Assembly: GCA_040756995.1 (NCBI GenBank)
Contig: JBFLYK010000018.1
Coordinates: forward strand, 1-64,000
Direction of reading: 5' to 3'
DNA length: 64,000 nt
From: BP-133 sp040756995
GTDB taxonomy: Bacteria > Actinomycetota > Acidimicrobiia > IMCC26256 > BP-133
The notes beneath the pieces are model-generated. The model was given only the letters and a program-made list of their open reading frames with translations. It had not been told where the DNA came from and made no database searches. The position numbers and the translations under genes are program-made. Below are positions 14,749-23,555 of this stretch, piece after piece (the stretch's first letter is position 1; every line of letters starts with the position of its first letter).

Positions 14749-17700
14749 ATGGATGGAGCAGCGCAGCGTGTCGCGCCCCGCCGGCGGTGGTTCCTGTGCC
14801 TGCTGGTCTCACTGGTTGCGGCGTTGACGCCGCTGGCCGGTTCCGATCCGGCGTCGAGCGTCCAGGGTCCGCACGTCGACGAGTCGTTCGGCACCGGTGG
14901 CATCGCTTTCGTTGACGGCGCGTTGGCGGACGAGACGGCGGTTGGTCTCGTGCTGCGGCCCGACGGCGGCGCGCTCGTCGTCGGCGACGCGGGGGAGGGG
15001 CCGACCGACGGTTACGGCCGGCTGGCGGCCCGTCCGGCGCTCTTCGCCCACTTCGACGAACGGGGCGCGCTCGATCCCGCCCGGCCGACGACCAACGCCG
15101 ACCCCGGTGACGGCGGCGCCGGCGGCATGGAGATCCAGGTGGTGCTGGCGCAGCCCGACGGCAAGCTGCTGCTCGGTGGCGTGGAGGGCCACGGCCCGAT
15201 CGTGCGGCGAGTGGACCAGGACGGCCGGCCCGACCCGTCCTTCGGTGACGGGGGTCGGCGGGGGATCTACCGGGAACGGCTGGGCGCCGGAGTGGTGCTG
15301 GCCATGGCCCTCCAGCCCGACGGGGCCGTGGTGCTGGCCGGCCGGACGGCCCCCTACGGCCGGGCGGATCAGCCCGGGGAACAGGAGCTGTGGGTCGCCC
15401 GTCTCACCCCTGACGGCGCGATGGATCCGACGTTCGGTCGCCACGGTTCGGTCACCATCGACCTGTTCGACACGGAGGATTTCGCCTTCGAGGACCAGGA
15501 GGAGAGCACGATTCCGTTCGCCGTCGGTGTGCTCCCGGGCGGCCGGATCGTCGTCGCCGGGGTGACCGACAGCTCCTATGGCACGGCCCAGATCTTTCTC
15601 GGCTTCACGCCGGCGGGTCAGGTCGACCGCCGTTTCGGTGACGAAGGCCTGCAGCTCGGGCCGGTGGGGGAGTTCATCGAGATCCCGGCGGCACTGACGG
15701 TGCAGACCGACGGCCGGTTCATCGTGACCGGCACCCGCGTCGACGGGCGGGGTGTCGACCTGTTCGTCCGGCGCCATCTACCCACCGGTGCGGTGGACGG
15801 CAGCTTCGCCGGCGGTGGAGCGGTGCTCGGTGCCGCCGACCGCTCGGAGATCGGCCTCGGCATCGGTCTCGATCCGCAGGGCCGGGTGGTGGTGGCCGGC
15901 TCGGCGGCGGGGACGGGTGACGGCGCAACCGCCGACGTGCTGGTGGCCCGGCTGCGGCCCGACGGCACGGTGGATGCCGCGTTCGGCGGCCTGCACCATT
16001 CCCCGGCGGGGTTCATGCTGCTCGACACCGGTGGACGGGACCGCGACGAAGCGTCGGCGGTGGCGGTGGACGCTGCCGGACGGATCGTGCTGGCCGCCAC
16101 CAGCACCCCGGGCGACGGGGCGGACCTGGCCCTGGTTCGCCTTTCCCCGGACGGGATACCGGACCCGTCCCTCGGCGGCGACGGCGTTGTGGTGGCCGAC
16201 GTGTACGAGGACTACGACCACTGGTCGGGCGTGGCGGTGATGCCCGACGGCGCCGTGCTGGCCGCGGGCCGGACGGTGGACCGGAGGCCCGGGAGCGTGC
16301 TGGCGGGGGTCGTCTCCCGGCTGGCGGCCGACGGGCGGCCCGATCCGGGCTTCGGTGGTCGAGGCCGCACCGACGTTTCTCCGCATCCTTCGCACGATCG
16401 GGACGTGGCTGCGGCGCCCGACGGATCGGTGGTGGCGGCCGGGTTGGAACGGCGCGACGGCGCGGAGCTCGGTGTGGTCCGGCGGTTCAAGCCGGACGGG
16501 TCGCCCGATCCGACCTTCGGCGTCGACGGTACGGTCTTCGGCCCGGGCGGATCGGCCGGCGCCAACGGGCGGCTGCCCGGTCCCCGGGTCGACGCCGTGG
16601 CGGTGCAGGCCGACCAGCGTGTGCTGCTGGCCGGGCCGGCCGGCGGCGGCGACGGCATCGCCGTCGTCCGGCTCCAACCGGACGGAAGCGTGGATCCCGA
16701 CTTCGCCGGCGGAGCGGGCTTCACCCTCCTCGACCGCAGCGCCTCCGACGCGGCACTGGCGGTCGCGGCCGACGGCGACATCGTGATGCTGACCGTGCAG
16801 CCGGGCCTCTCCCGCTTCATCCGTCTGGAATCCGACGGCACCCGGGATCAGGGCTTCGGCGAGAACGGCGAGGTCCTCCTCGGTGCCGGATCGTCCCTCG
16901 AACTGCAGGACATGACCGTGCAACCCGACGGCAAGATCGTGGCCGCCGGCTCCCAGCGGACGGAGACCGGTGCGGTGCGGGCCGTGGCCGTGCGGCTCAC
17001 CGACACCGGCCTCCTCGACCCGACCTTCGGCTGCAACGGCGGGGTGGTCATCGCCCCGGACACCGCGGCCGCGATGCGGGGCGTCGCCATCGACGGGCTG
17101 GGGCGGGTCGTGCTCGGCGGGATCTTCGAGGCGGAGGAGACCGGTCAGGGCGGCGCCGGCGAACGGGGTGTCCTGGCCGCCCGCCTCCGCAAGGACGGCT
17201 CGCTCGACGCCGGTTTCGGCGACGGTGGAATGGTGAAGACCCCGCTCGCCGGCTCGGAACTCGACGTGACCGGCGCCGGAGTCGACGGCCAGGGCCGCCC
17301 GGTCGTCGCCGGAACGGTGACGAGACCGGGCCGGAGCTCCGACGGCTTCGCCATCCGCTACCTGCCCGGCACCGAGACATCCTCCCAGCTCGACCTGCAA
17401 GGGCTCATCGACTGTGCGGTGACCCAGGTCTCGAAACTCGCCGCTCCCTTGGTCCGAATTCCCTCCCTCGCCTCTGCCGTTGCTCCAGTCACGCCCGCCG
17501 AGGAGGGAGTCGGCTCGCCCCGTCCGGCCACCTCGAAGGTCGCCGCTCCGCTGGTCCGAATTACCCTTCCCGCCTCGGCCGCTGCTCGAGTCACGCCGGC
17601 CCGTCCGGCGCCGACCGTTGCGCGCCTGCCTCCGGGATCGGCGAGGCATCCGTCCGCCACCGCCCGCCGAGACCTGCTGGGCACATTGCTCGGCAAGGCC

Positions 17701-17781
17701 ACTGACACGCCACCGACCGGCTGGAACCCGTCCGGGCTGAGCCTCATTCGGCGTTCTCACGCCGCCGCCCCCACGGAGTGA
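14749..17781 (+). CDS. secreted delta-60 repeat protein, 1010 aa
   Basis: A signal peptide (LCLLVSLVAALTPLAGSDPA) leads into at least 13 delta-60 repeats recognisable by D-x2-FG-x-G (SFGTGG, TFGRHG, GFGENG, TFGCNG) alternating with QPDGK-V-AG strands. This is a beta-propeller-like extracellular architecture. The C-terminal 130 residues are Pro/Ala/Ser-rich and contain a near-repeat (KLAAPLVRIPSLAS / KVAAPLVRITLPAS). No catalytic motif is seen; a surface-binding or adhesive role is the usual guess. ATG 14749 is preferred over GTG 14734. It converges on a lipoprotein gene. Confidence 0.9.
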   Translation: MDGAAQRVAPRRRWFLCLLVSLVAALTPLAGSDPASSVQGPHVDESFGTGGIAFVDGALADETAVGLVLRPDGGALVVGDAGEGPTDGYGRLAARPALFAHFDERGALDPARPTTNADPGDGGAGGMEIQVVLAQPDGKLLLGGVEGHGPIVRRVDQDGRPDPSFGDGGRRGIYRERLGAGVVLAMALQPDGAVVLAGRTAPYGRADQPGEQELWVARLTPDGAMDPTFGRHGSVTIDLFDTEDFAFEDQEESTIPFAVGVLPGGRIVVAGVTDSSYGTAQIFLGFTPAGQVDRRFGDEGLQLGPVGEFIEIPAALTVQTDGRFIVTGTRVDGRGVDLFVRRHLPTGAVDGSFAGGGAVLGAADRSEIGLGIGLDPQGRVVVAGSAAGTGDGATADVLVARLRPDGTVDAAFGGLHHSPAGFMLLDTGGRDRDEASAVAVDAAGRIVLAATSTPGDGADLALVRLSPDGIPDPSLGGDGVVVADVYEDYDHWSGVAVMPDGAVLAAGRTVDRRPGSVLAGVVSRLAADGRPDPGFGGRGRTDVSPHPSHDRDVAAAPDGSVVAAGLERRDGAELGVVRRFKPDGSPDPTFGVDGTVFGPGGSAGANGRLPGPRVDAVAVQADQRVLLAGPAGGGDGIAVVRLQPDGSVDPDFAGGAGFTLLDRSASDAALAVAADGDIVMLTVQPGLSRFIRLESDGTRDQGFGENGEVLLGAGSSLELQDMTVQPDGKIVAAGSQRTETGAVRAVAVRLTDTGLLDPTFGCNGGVVIAPDTAAAMRGVAIDGLGRVVLGGIFEAEETGQGGAGERGVLAARLRKDGSLDAGFGDGGMVKTPLAGSELDVTGAGVDGQGRPVVAGTVTRPGRSSDGFAIRYLPGTETSSQLDLQGLIDCAVTQVSKLAAPLVRIPSLASAVAPVTPAEEGVGSPRPATSKVAAPLVRITLPASAAARVTPARPAPTVARLPPGSARHPSATARRDLLGTLLGKATDTPPTGWNPSGLSLIRRSHAAAPTE
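17752..17767 (+). terminator. short hairpin at the end of the delta-60 gene
   Basis: CGGCGT and ACGCCG form a perfect 6-bp stem with a TCTC loop, spanning the last codons of the delta-60 gene. It lacks a T-run and could be incidental, but it sits at the convergent junction with the lipoprotein gene. Confidence 0.3.
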
Positions 17782-17859
17782 AGACCGGCCCCACCGGCGT
17801 TTGGTGATCGCCGCTCCCGCTGACACGCCGCTCGCGGTCGAAGGCGACCGGCGCGTCGG

Positions 17860-18621
17860 TCAGCTGGGGGTCGCCCGCCGGTATTGGGCGGTCGTGGCCG
17901 TGTCGAGCGCGCCGATGGGCGCATCGCCGCCGAGGGTGATCAGGCTGGTCTCGATGACGAGCCGGTCGACGCTGGCGACGCTGTAGCCGCCGGAGATCTT
18001 GAGCTGCTCGCCGGTCGCCTGGTTGGTGGCGGTCACCGCGAAGGTGAACTTCGAGCCGTTGCCGCCTGCCGCCGGTCCCGTCCGCCGGATGTCGGGCGGC
18101 CCGAGCGTCACCCCTTGCGGGAGGTCCTTGGTGAACTCCTCGGTGAACAGTCGGCCGAGGCAACGCGTGCCGTCCTTCACAAGCGCCGCCTGGTACTGAT
18201 CGACGATCGGCTGGGCGGCCGCGGTGTAGGCGTTGGAACTGATCTCGGCCTCGCCGAACGTGAAGGTCGGCGACTCCAGGTCGGCGGTCAACTTGTCGAG
18301 CTCCGCCTGCGGCAGCCCGAAGCACTCGGCGGCCAGCTGCTCGGCCGCGGGATCGTCGTCCGTCGGCGGGCTGATCTCGCCGCTGCCCACCCACCGGGGT
18401 GGCAGATCCCCCGCCTTGAGCAGCACCGTCCGCACCCTGGCCTCGTCCGCCGCGCTCGGCGGCGCCGACGTCTGCGTGGTGGGAGCGGCGGTCGCCGAGG
18501 TGGTGGTGGACTCGGCGGTCTCACCCGACGGCTCTTCCGAATCGCTGCAACCCGCCCCCAGCACCACCAGCGTCAACAACGTGAACCACGCGAATCGGCG
18601 ACGACCAGTCGGCACTTCCAT
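17860..18621 (-). CDS. lipoprotein of unknown function, 253 aa
   Basis: A strong GAGGGGG precedes the ATG by 6 nt. The signal peptide ends in a lipobox (LGAGC), then a Ser/Thr-rich spacer (about 40 residues) and a soluble alpha/beta domain with two cysteines (ECFGLPQ; TRCLGRLF). The domain layout (VRTVLLKAGDLPPRWV, then paired strands FTFAVTATNQATGEQL) resembles actinobacterial lipoproteins of the PknH-sensor/LppX type, but no motif is decisive. Probably an exported binding or sensor protein. Confidence 0.75.
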   Translation of the reverse strand: MEVPTGRRRFAWFTLLTLVVLGAGCSDSEEPSGETAESTTTSATAAPTTQTSAPPSAADEARVRTVLLKAGDLPPRWVGSGEISPPTDDDPAAEQLAAECFGLPQAELDKLTADLESPTFTFGEAEISSNAYTAAAQPIVDQYQAALVKDGTRCLGRLFTEEFTKDLPQGVTLGPPDIRRTGPAAGGNGSKFTFAVTATNQATGEQLKISGGYSVASVDRLVIETSLITLGGDAPIGALDTATTAQYRRATPS

Positions 18622-18835
18622 GGCGAACCCCCTCGCTGCCGTTCGTCCCGCCAGAGTACCGAGCGCCAGGACCCCCGACTGCCGGCCGTTGCCGGCTCAG
18701 TCGGACCCCGGAGCTGACCAGCCCTGGCCGCTGATGCAGGCGGCGCCGGGGGTGAATCCGACGGCGTAATCGATCGGGCGCAGGGGTATCCTTCCAGTAT
18801 TCACAGCAGTAGAGATAGGAGGGGAGCTGATTTCA

Positions 18836-18967
18836 GTGTTGCTCTCCACATTGGCACCGCAGGGGGTTCTTGCGGCCCAAAGCAATTTCCTCTGGGTGAA
18901 CATCTTGATGGTCGCCATCATCGCCGTGGCGGCCGTGGCCGCCGCGGTGGCCTTGAAGAAGAGCTGA
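18836..18967 (+). CDS. single-helix membrane micro-protein, 43 aa
   Basis: The frame follows a strong AGGAGGGG ribosome site (18817-18824) and reads MLLSTLAPQGVLAAQSNFLW, then a long Val/Ala/Ile helix (ILMVAIIAVAAVAAAVA), ending in LKKS. Spacing to the GTG is 11 nt; CTG 18827 or ATT 18830 in the same frame are alternatives. One transmembrane segment with a positively charged inside tail is a typical small membrane regulator. No family recognised. Confidence 0.55.
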   Translation: MLLSTLAPQGVLAAQSNFLWVNILMVAIIAVAAVAAAVALKKS

Positions 18968-19115
18968 CGCCGCCACTACCAGCACGACGCCGGCGGCTTC
19001 TCGCCGAGGGATCCGGCGAAGGGCAGGGTCGAGAAGGCGATGAGCCGGCCTTGCCCTTCCGGCCGGTGGCGCGACGACACCGGTCCAGGTCGGGCCGTCG
19101 TTATGCTCGGGTGCG

Positions 19116-19331
19116 ATGCTCCAGGACCCGGCCCGCTTGCTGATCGTGATCGGTCTGTTGATCGCCGCGGTGGGTGTCGTGCTCCTCGCCGCCGGCCACC
19201 TCGGACTCGGCCGCCTGCCCGGCGACATCCACATCCGCCGGGGCAACTTCAGCGTCTACGTCCCGTTGGCGACGGGGCTCGTGCTGTCGGTGGTGGCCAC
19301 TGTCGTGCTCAACCTCGTCGGTCGAAAGTAG
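19116..19331 (+). CDS. DUF2905-family membrane protein, 71 aa
   Basis: Two transmembrane helices (LLIVIGLLIAAVGVVLLAAG and VPLATGLVLSVVATVVLNLV) flank the family signature LGRLPGDIHIRRGNFSVYVP. The function is unknown across the family. TATGCT at 19102-19107, 8 nt before the ATG, fits a leaderless transcript. It precedes amrS by 11 nt, so they may be co-transcribed. Confidence 0.9.
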   Translation: MLQDPARLLIVIGLLIAAVGVVLLAAGHLGLGRLPGDIHIRRGNFSVYVPLATGLVLSVVATVVLNLVGRK

Positions 19332-19342
19332 GTTCGCGGCTG

Positions 19343-20443
19343 ATGGGGGCGGGATCGCTCACCCGGGATGAGTACACGGTCTCGACGAGGTACTGGCATC
19401 GGCTGGATGACGGGCGGATCCAGTGCGATCTCTGCCCGCGGGCGTGCAAGCTGCGTGACGGGCAACGGGGTGTGTGCTTCGTGCGGGCCCGAATCGATGA
19501 CGAGGTCGTTCTCACCAGCTACGGCCGGTCGAGCGGGTTCTGCGTCGACCCGATCGAAAAGAAGCCGCTCAACCACTTCCTTCCCGGGACTTCGGTGCTG
19601 TCGTTCGGAACGGCCGGCTGCAACCTGGCCTGCCGCTTCTGCCAGAACTGGGACATCTCCAAGTCGAAGGAGATCGACACCCTGGCCGACGCGGCGTCGC
19701 CGGAGGCGCTGGCCGCCGCGGCAGCGAGGCTTGGCTGTCGCAGCGTGGCGTTCACCTACAACGACCCGGTGATCTTTCACGAGTACGCCATCGACGTGGC
19801 CGACGCCTGCCGGGCGGCCGGCCTCAAGGCGGTGGCGGTCACCGCCGGCTACGTGTGCCCCGAGCCGCGGGCGGAGTTCTACGCCCACATGGACGCCGCC
19901 AACGTCGACCTCAAGGCGTTCAGCGAGGAGTTCTACCGCCACACCTGCGCCGGGCAGCTCGGCGCCGTCCTCGACACGCTGCGCTATCTCCGCCACGAAA
20001 CGGCGGTCTGGTTCGAGATCACCACGCTGCTGATCCCGGGCCTCAACGACTCGGATGCCGAACTCGACGCCGAGACCCGCTGGATCGCCGAGGAGCTCGG
20101 CGCCGACGTTCCCGTCCACTTCACGGCTTTCCATCCCGACTACAAGCTGATGGACCGGCCGCCCACTCCTCCCGAGACCCTCCGCCGGGCGCGACGCATC
20201 GCCCTCAGCAACGGGCTGCAGTACGTATACACCGGCAACGTGCACGATCGGGACGGCGACACCACGTTCTGCCCGGCCTGCGCCACAGCGCTCATCGAGC
20301 GGGACTGGTACCGGCTCGACGGCTACCACCTGACAAACGACGGCCGCTGCCCCGCCTGCGGCACCCTCATCGCCGGCGTCTTCGAACCCAGCCCCGGAAC
20401 CTGGGGCCCACGGCGCCTACCCGTCCGGCTGGCCGCCCATTAA
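19343..20443 (+). CDS. amrS: AmmeMemoRadiSam system radical SAM enzyme, 366 aa
   Basis: Radical S-adenosylmethionine protein. The cluster motif CNLACRFCQNWDISK gives CxxxCxxC. An N-terminal cysteine set (CDLCPRACKLRDGQRGVC) and a C-terminal zinc-ribbon-like set (FCPACATA; CPACGTL) match full-length AmrS. The family normally travels with AmrA and AmrB (the AmmeMemo partners), but neither is within this window. The reaction is not established. It starts 11 nt after the DUF2905 gene. Confidence 0.92.
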   Translation: MGAGSLTRDEYTVSTRYWHRLDDGRIQCDLCPRACKLRDGQRGVCFVRARIDDEVVLTSYGRSSGFCVDPIEKKPLNHFLPGTSVLSFGTAGCNLACRFCQNWDISKSKEIDTLADAASPEALAAAAARLGCRSVAFTYNDPVIFHEYAIDVADACRAAGLKAVAVTAGYVCPEPRAEFYAHMDAANVDLKAFSEEFYRHTCAGQLGAVLDTLRYLRHETAVWFEITTLLIPGLNDSDAELDAETRWIAEELGADVPVHFTAFHPDYKLMDRPPTPPETLRRARRIALSNGLQYVYTGNVHDRDGDTTFCPACATALIERDWYRLDGYHLTNDGRCPACGTLIAGVFEPSPGTWGPRRLPVRLAAH

Positions 20444-20521
20444 CGATCTTTGCGGAACACAGCGCTGGTCGTCGTCAGGCAAGTTCCCCGCGGTATCGAT
20501 CACATCCGGGAAGCGATGCGT

Positions 20522-20554
20522 CGTGGTTATCGACAACCTAAGTGGATAACCACG
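20522..20554. terminator. hairpin between convergent amrS and amidohydrolase genes
   Basis: CGTGGTTATC (20522-20531) and GATAACCACG (20545-20554) form a perfect 10-bp stem with a 13-nt loop, much less G+C-rich than the surroundings. Each arm contains a DnaA-box-like 9-mer (TTATCGACA and, inverted, AGTGGATAA). It could be a terminator for both genes or a protein-binding site. Confidence 0.4.
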
Positions 20555-20711
20555 GCACAGCCCCTCTGGGACGGGAGCGCATAGTGCCGGGTATTGCGGG
20601 AAGACCCTTAACGGCCAGAAGGGCGAGCGGCGCCTTGACGGGGCGGCCGCCCTGCTGCCGGCGGCGACGCTGGTCCCAACCTCAGACCGTGACGCTGCCC
20701 CAGGCGCCGCG

Positions 20712-21983
20712 CTAGAGGCGATAGAGGCGGCGGGCGCTGTCCCGGCCGACCATCGCCGCCACCCGGGAGGCGTCAGTGGCCGGCATGGCGCCGTCATGCA
20801 CCCAGGCGGTGAGGAGGCGGCTGAGGCTGTGGCGGAACTGGGCGGCTCCCACCAGGAAGAGTTCGGGAAGGCCGTAGCCGTCAGTGGAGAAGAGGAGCTT
20901 GCCGAAGGGCGCCAGTTCGAAGAATTCGGCAAGGACGGCGTCCGCCCGGGCGCCGACCTGCCCAACGGTGAGGCCGACGTCGACATAGACGTGGGGGAAC
21001 ACCTGAGCCAGCCAACCGGCCTGCCGGTGATACGGGTAGCAGTGCAGCAGCACGACTGGCACGCCGCTCGGTTCGGCCGCGGCCAGGAACCCTTGCAGCG
21101 ACGCCGGGTCGGACGCCGCCAGCCGCAGGTCCCGATCGCCGAACCCGGTGTGGATCTGCAGCGGGAGTCCCCGATCGATCGCGCACCACAACACGAACCG
21201 GAGTAAGAGAGGGTCGTCGAGCCGGGCCCGTCCCGCTCCCGCCGGGCCGCCCTGGCCCGGGCCCGCCCCCGCCGGGTCCGAACGGACCGGGCCCGGCCCG
21301 GTCGTGCCTTCCCGGACCGGGCCCGCCCCGGCCGTGCCGCCCCGGACCGGGCCTCCCTGGGCCGGGCCCGTCCGAGCCAGCCAGCGCCCGGCCGCCACCC
21401 GCACCTCCGCCGGCGTCGGTCGGGCGAAGTCGATGTCGAAGCCGACGCGGTAGGCGACGATCGACTTGGTCGCCACGGCGTCGACGGTCGCCCTGGCCAG
21501 CGCCTCCCGATAGGCGGAGGCGAACCCGTCGGCCGACACGCCCTCGTCGGCCAGATGCTCCGCCACCCGCTCCAGGCGTACCACCTCACGGACCTCGGCT
21601 CCCGCGGCCCGTCCGAGATCGGCGGGCGGGATCAGCTCCGGGCCGTCGAGGCCGGTGTCGACGAGAACGTGGGACAGCCGGGCCGCGCCGAGCAACCGCC
21701 GGCGCACCTCGTCGGCGCCGAGTTCGGCGCGGCGGGCGAGGTACCGGTCCATCGGCAGTCCGACCTGCAGGTCGAGCGGCGGTGCGCACCAGCGCCGGAT
21801 CGCCAGCCCCAGCGGCCCGTCCAGCAAGGAGATTCCGGGCAGGGGAGCAGCGTCCGCTTCGGTGGCGGCCAGGGCGAAGGCGGCCGGATCGAGCTCGCCG
21901 CCCAGCACCGAATGGCAGTGCCCGTCGACCAGCGGCAGGTCCTCCAGCACACCGGGCCCGTCGGCGCCCGGTTCCGCCGTCAC
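20712..21983 (-). CDS. amidohydrolase_2-family hydrolase, about 423 aa
   Basis: TIM-barrel metal-dependent hydrolase. The N-terminal VDGHCH supplies the HxH metal ligands, with later blocks LQIHTGFGD, VLLHCYPYHR and LLFSTDGYG contributing His and Asp. Residues about 235-285 are a Gly/Pro/Ala-rich insert with four or more 10-residue repeats of GPVR-x6 type, unusual for the family. It follows the GS-like gene (stop at 22030), and the two domains are fused in fungal and plant FluG/nodulin proteins, so a joint pathway is likely. The start is uncertain; GTG 21983 lacks a good ribosome site. Confidence 0.85.
   Translation of the reverse strand: MTAEPGADGPGVLEDLPLVDGHCHSVLGGELDPAAFALAATEADAAPLPGISLLDGPLGLAIRRWCAPPLDLQVGLPMDRYLARRAELGADEVRRRLLGAARLSHVLVDTGLDGPELIPPADLGRAAGAEVREVVRLERVAEHLADEGVSADGFASAYREALARATVDAVATKSIVAYRVGFDIDFARPTPAEVRVAAGRWLARTGPAQGGPVRGGTAGAGPVREGTTGPGPVRSDPAGAGPGQGGPAGAGRARLDDPLLLRFVLWCAIDRGLPLQIHTGFGDRDLRLAASDPASLQGFLAAAEPSGVPVVLLHCYPYHRQAGWLAQVFPHVYVDVGLTVGQVGARADAVLAEFFELAPFGKLLFSTDGYGLPELFLVGAAQFRHSLSRLLTAWVHDGAMPATDASRVAAMVGRDSARRLYRL
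21218..21366. repeat. degenerate 30-bp tandem repeat inside the amidohydrolase gene
   Basis: About 150 bases of almost pure G+C encode successive 10-residue units of the form GPVRGGTAGA, GPVREGTTGP, GPVRSDPAGA, GPGQGGPAGA. The repeat keeps frame. It probably forms a flexible surface loop and is a likely site of length variation between strains. Confidence 0.7.
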
Positions 21984-22029
21984 GTCGGCCGGACGGCGGC
22001 CCGACTCCCGAGCGCCGATGTGGCGGTCA

Positions 22030-23415
22030 TCAGTAGCGCCAGCGGGTGGCGTCGGCCACCTCGTCGTCGGTCCAGCCGTCGAACAGGTCGGCCTCGGCCC
22101 GGCGGACGGCGACGAACGCCTCGAACAGCGGATCACCCAGCGCCGCCCGGAGCCGCTCGTCTTTCTCCAGGCAGTCGACGGCCGACAGGATGCTGGTCGG
22201 CAACCGGGGTGGCTGCTCTTCCGGCGGCAGGACGGCGGGATCGACGGCGATCTCGTCCGGCAACCTGCGGTCCTCGTCGGCGGTGGCGGCGACGATGGCC
22301 GTCACCGCTCCCACCACCAGGTAAGGGTTGGCACTGAGGTCGAAGCACTTCAGCTCGGCGTTGGCCGCCGTCGCCGCCACCGGCGCCGTGCCGGTCACCA
22401 GCCGCAGGGCCGCCTCCCGGTTCTCCCGGCCCCAGCATTGCCACGGCGCCGACCACCGTTGCGGCACGAGGCGCAGGTAGCTGGCGACGCTCGGCGCCCC
22501 GATGGCGCACAGCGCCGGCAGGGCGTCGAGAAGCCCGGCCAGGATCGATTCCCCCCGGTCGGTGAGGCCGTAGGGACCGTCCCCACCGGTGAAGAGGTTG
22601 CGGCCCTCCGACCACGCCGACAGGTGGAGGTGGCCGCCGTTGCCGACCTGCCCGGCCACCACCACCGGAGCGAACGACACCCGCAGGCCGTGCTTCAGCG
22701 ACACGGCCCGGATCGTCTCCTTCAGCAGCACCAGCCGATCGGCGGCACCGACCGGATCGGCGGCGGCGGCCGACAGCTCCAGCTGCCCGGCGGCGTATTC
22801 GGGGTGGAACTGGTCGACGGGAACGCCCTGCTCCTCCAGCACCACAAGGAGATCCCGGATGTAGTCCGACAGCTCCGCGACCCGGGCCATGCCGTACGCC
22901 GGACCGACGCAGGCCGGTGCCGTGCCGTCCCCCGGGCTGCGCCCGTCCTCGTTGTCGCGGCCGACGAACCACTCGACCTCGAACGCCATCTTCAGCTCCA
23001 GTCCCCGGGCCGCGGCCTCGTTCGCCATCCGGTCGGCGAAGAGCCGCTGGCAGGCCATGTAGGGGTCGCCTTCCTGCGTGTAGCGGTCGGCCGGCGCCCA
23101 CGCCCACCCCGGCTGACCCGCCAGCCGGGTCAGGGCATCGAGGTCGGGATAGAGCCGCAGGTCGCCGACGGGCCCGCCGATGTACGTCGATGTCGTGACC
23201 GAGTCGTCAACGAGAAAGACGTCGAAGACCGGCGACATCCCGACCCCGGCCGTGCACGCCTCGACGAGGCGCCCGGCCGGCACCGCCTTGACCCGGGTGA
23301 TGCCGGCGTTGTCGACGTAGGTGAGGGCGACCGCCGTCACCCCTCGGTCGGCCAGCTCCGAAGCCGCCCACCGAGCCCGCTCCGGATCGGCCGGGCCGTG
23401 CACGCCGCCCATCAT
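22030..23415 (-). CDS. glutamine synthetase-family ligase, 461 aa
   Basis: GS fold of gamma-glutamyl ligase type. Visible family blocks: MAFEVEWFV (metal Glu), VDQFHPEYAAGQLEL, GNGGHLHLS (the NGSGMHxH equivalent), YLRLVPQRWSAPW and NREAALRL. The adenylylation loop of GlnA is not seen, and length is near 450. With the downstream amidohydrolase it forms a split version of FluG; related actinobacterial ligases glutamylate amines or polyamines, so the amidohydrolase may hydrolyse the product. True glutamine synthesis is less likely. It starts at ATG 23415 or 23412. Confidence 0.88.
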   Translation of the reverse strand: MMGGVHGPADPERARWAASELADRGVTAVALTYVDNAGITRVKAVPAGRLVEACTAGVGMSPVFDVFLVDDSVTTSTYIGGPVGDLRLYPDLDALTRLAGQPGWAWAPADRYTQEGDPYMACQRLFADRMANEAAARGLELKMAFEVEWFVGRDNEDGRSPGDGTAPACVGPAYGMARVAELSDYIRDLLVVLEEQGVPVDQFHPEYAAGQLELSAAAADPVGAADRLVLLKETIRAVSLKHGLRVSFAPVVVAGQVGNGGHLHLSAWSEGRNLFTGGDGPYGLTDRGESILAGLLDALPALCAIGAPSVASYLRLVPQRWSAPWQCWGRENREAALRLVTGTAPVAATAANAELKCFDLSANPYLVVGAVTAIVAATADEDRRLPDEIAVDPAVLPPEEQPPRLPTSILSAVDCLEKDERLRAALGDPLFEAFVAVRRAEADLFDGWTDDEVADATRWRY

Positions 23416-23471
23416 GGCGCACCCAAAGGGGACGGGTGTGCCGGGCGCCCCGCCCGCCCGACCGCCGCCCC

Positions 23472-23517
23472 GGTCCGGCGTTCATATGTCACACCTGTCG
23501 TGACAGAAGAACGCCGG
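23472..23517. repeat. nested hairpin element, copy A
   Basis: CCGGCGTTC (23475-23483) pairs perfectly with GAACGCCGG (23509-23517). After a 3x3 internal loop, TGTCAC (23487-23492) pairs with GTGACA (23500-23505) around loop ACCTGTC. It shares GGTCCGGCG, loop ACCTG and GAACGCCG with copy B. It lies in the 239-bp gap between the divergent GS and dinB genes. Confidence 0.7.
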
Positions 23518-23555
23518 TGCCCGGCGCCGGCGCGCCGGCCCGGACGGCCGCCTGC

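Noticed and set aside
18836..18967. Truncated N-terminus of a membrane pyrophosphatase (HppA)
   Set aside because: Only vague similarity of a hydrophobic N-terminus; no remaining HppA motif follows.
19343..20443. Pyruvate formate-lyase activating enzyme
   Set aside because: The N-terminal and C-terminal cysteine sets and the overall length fit AmrS better, and no glycyl-radical enzyme is nearby.
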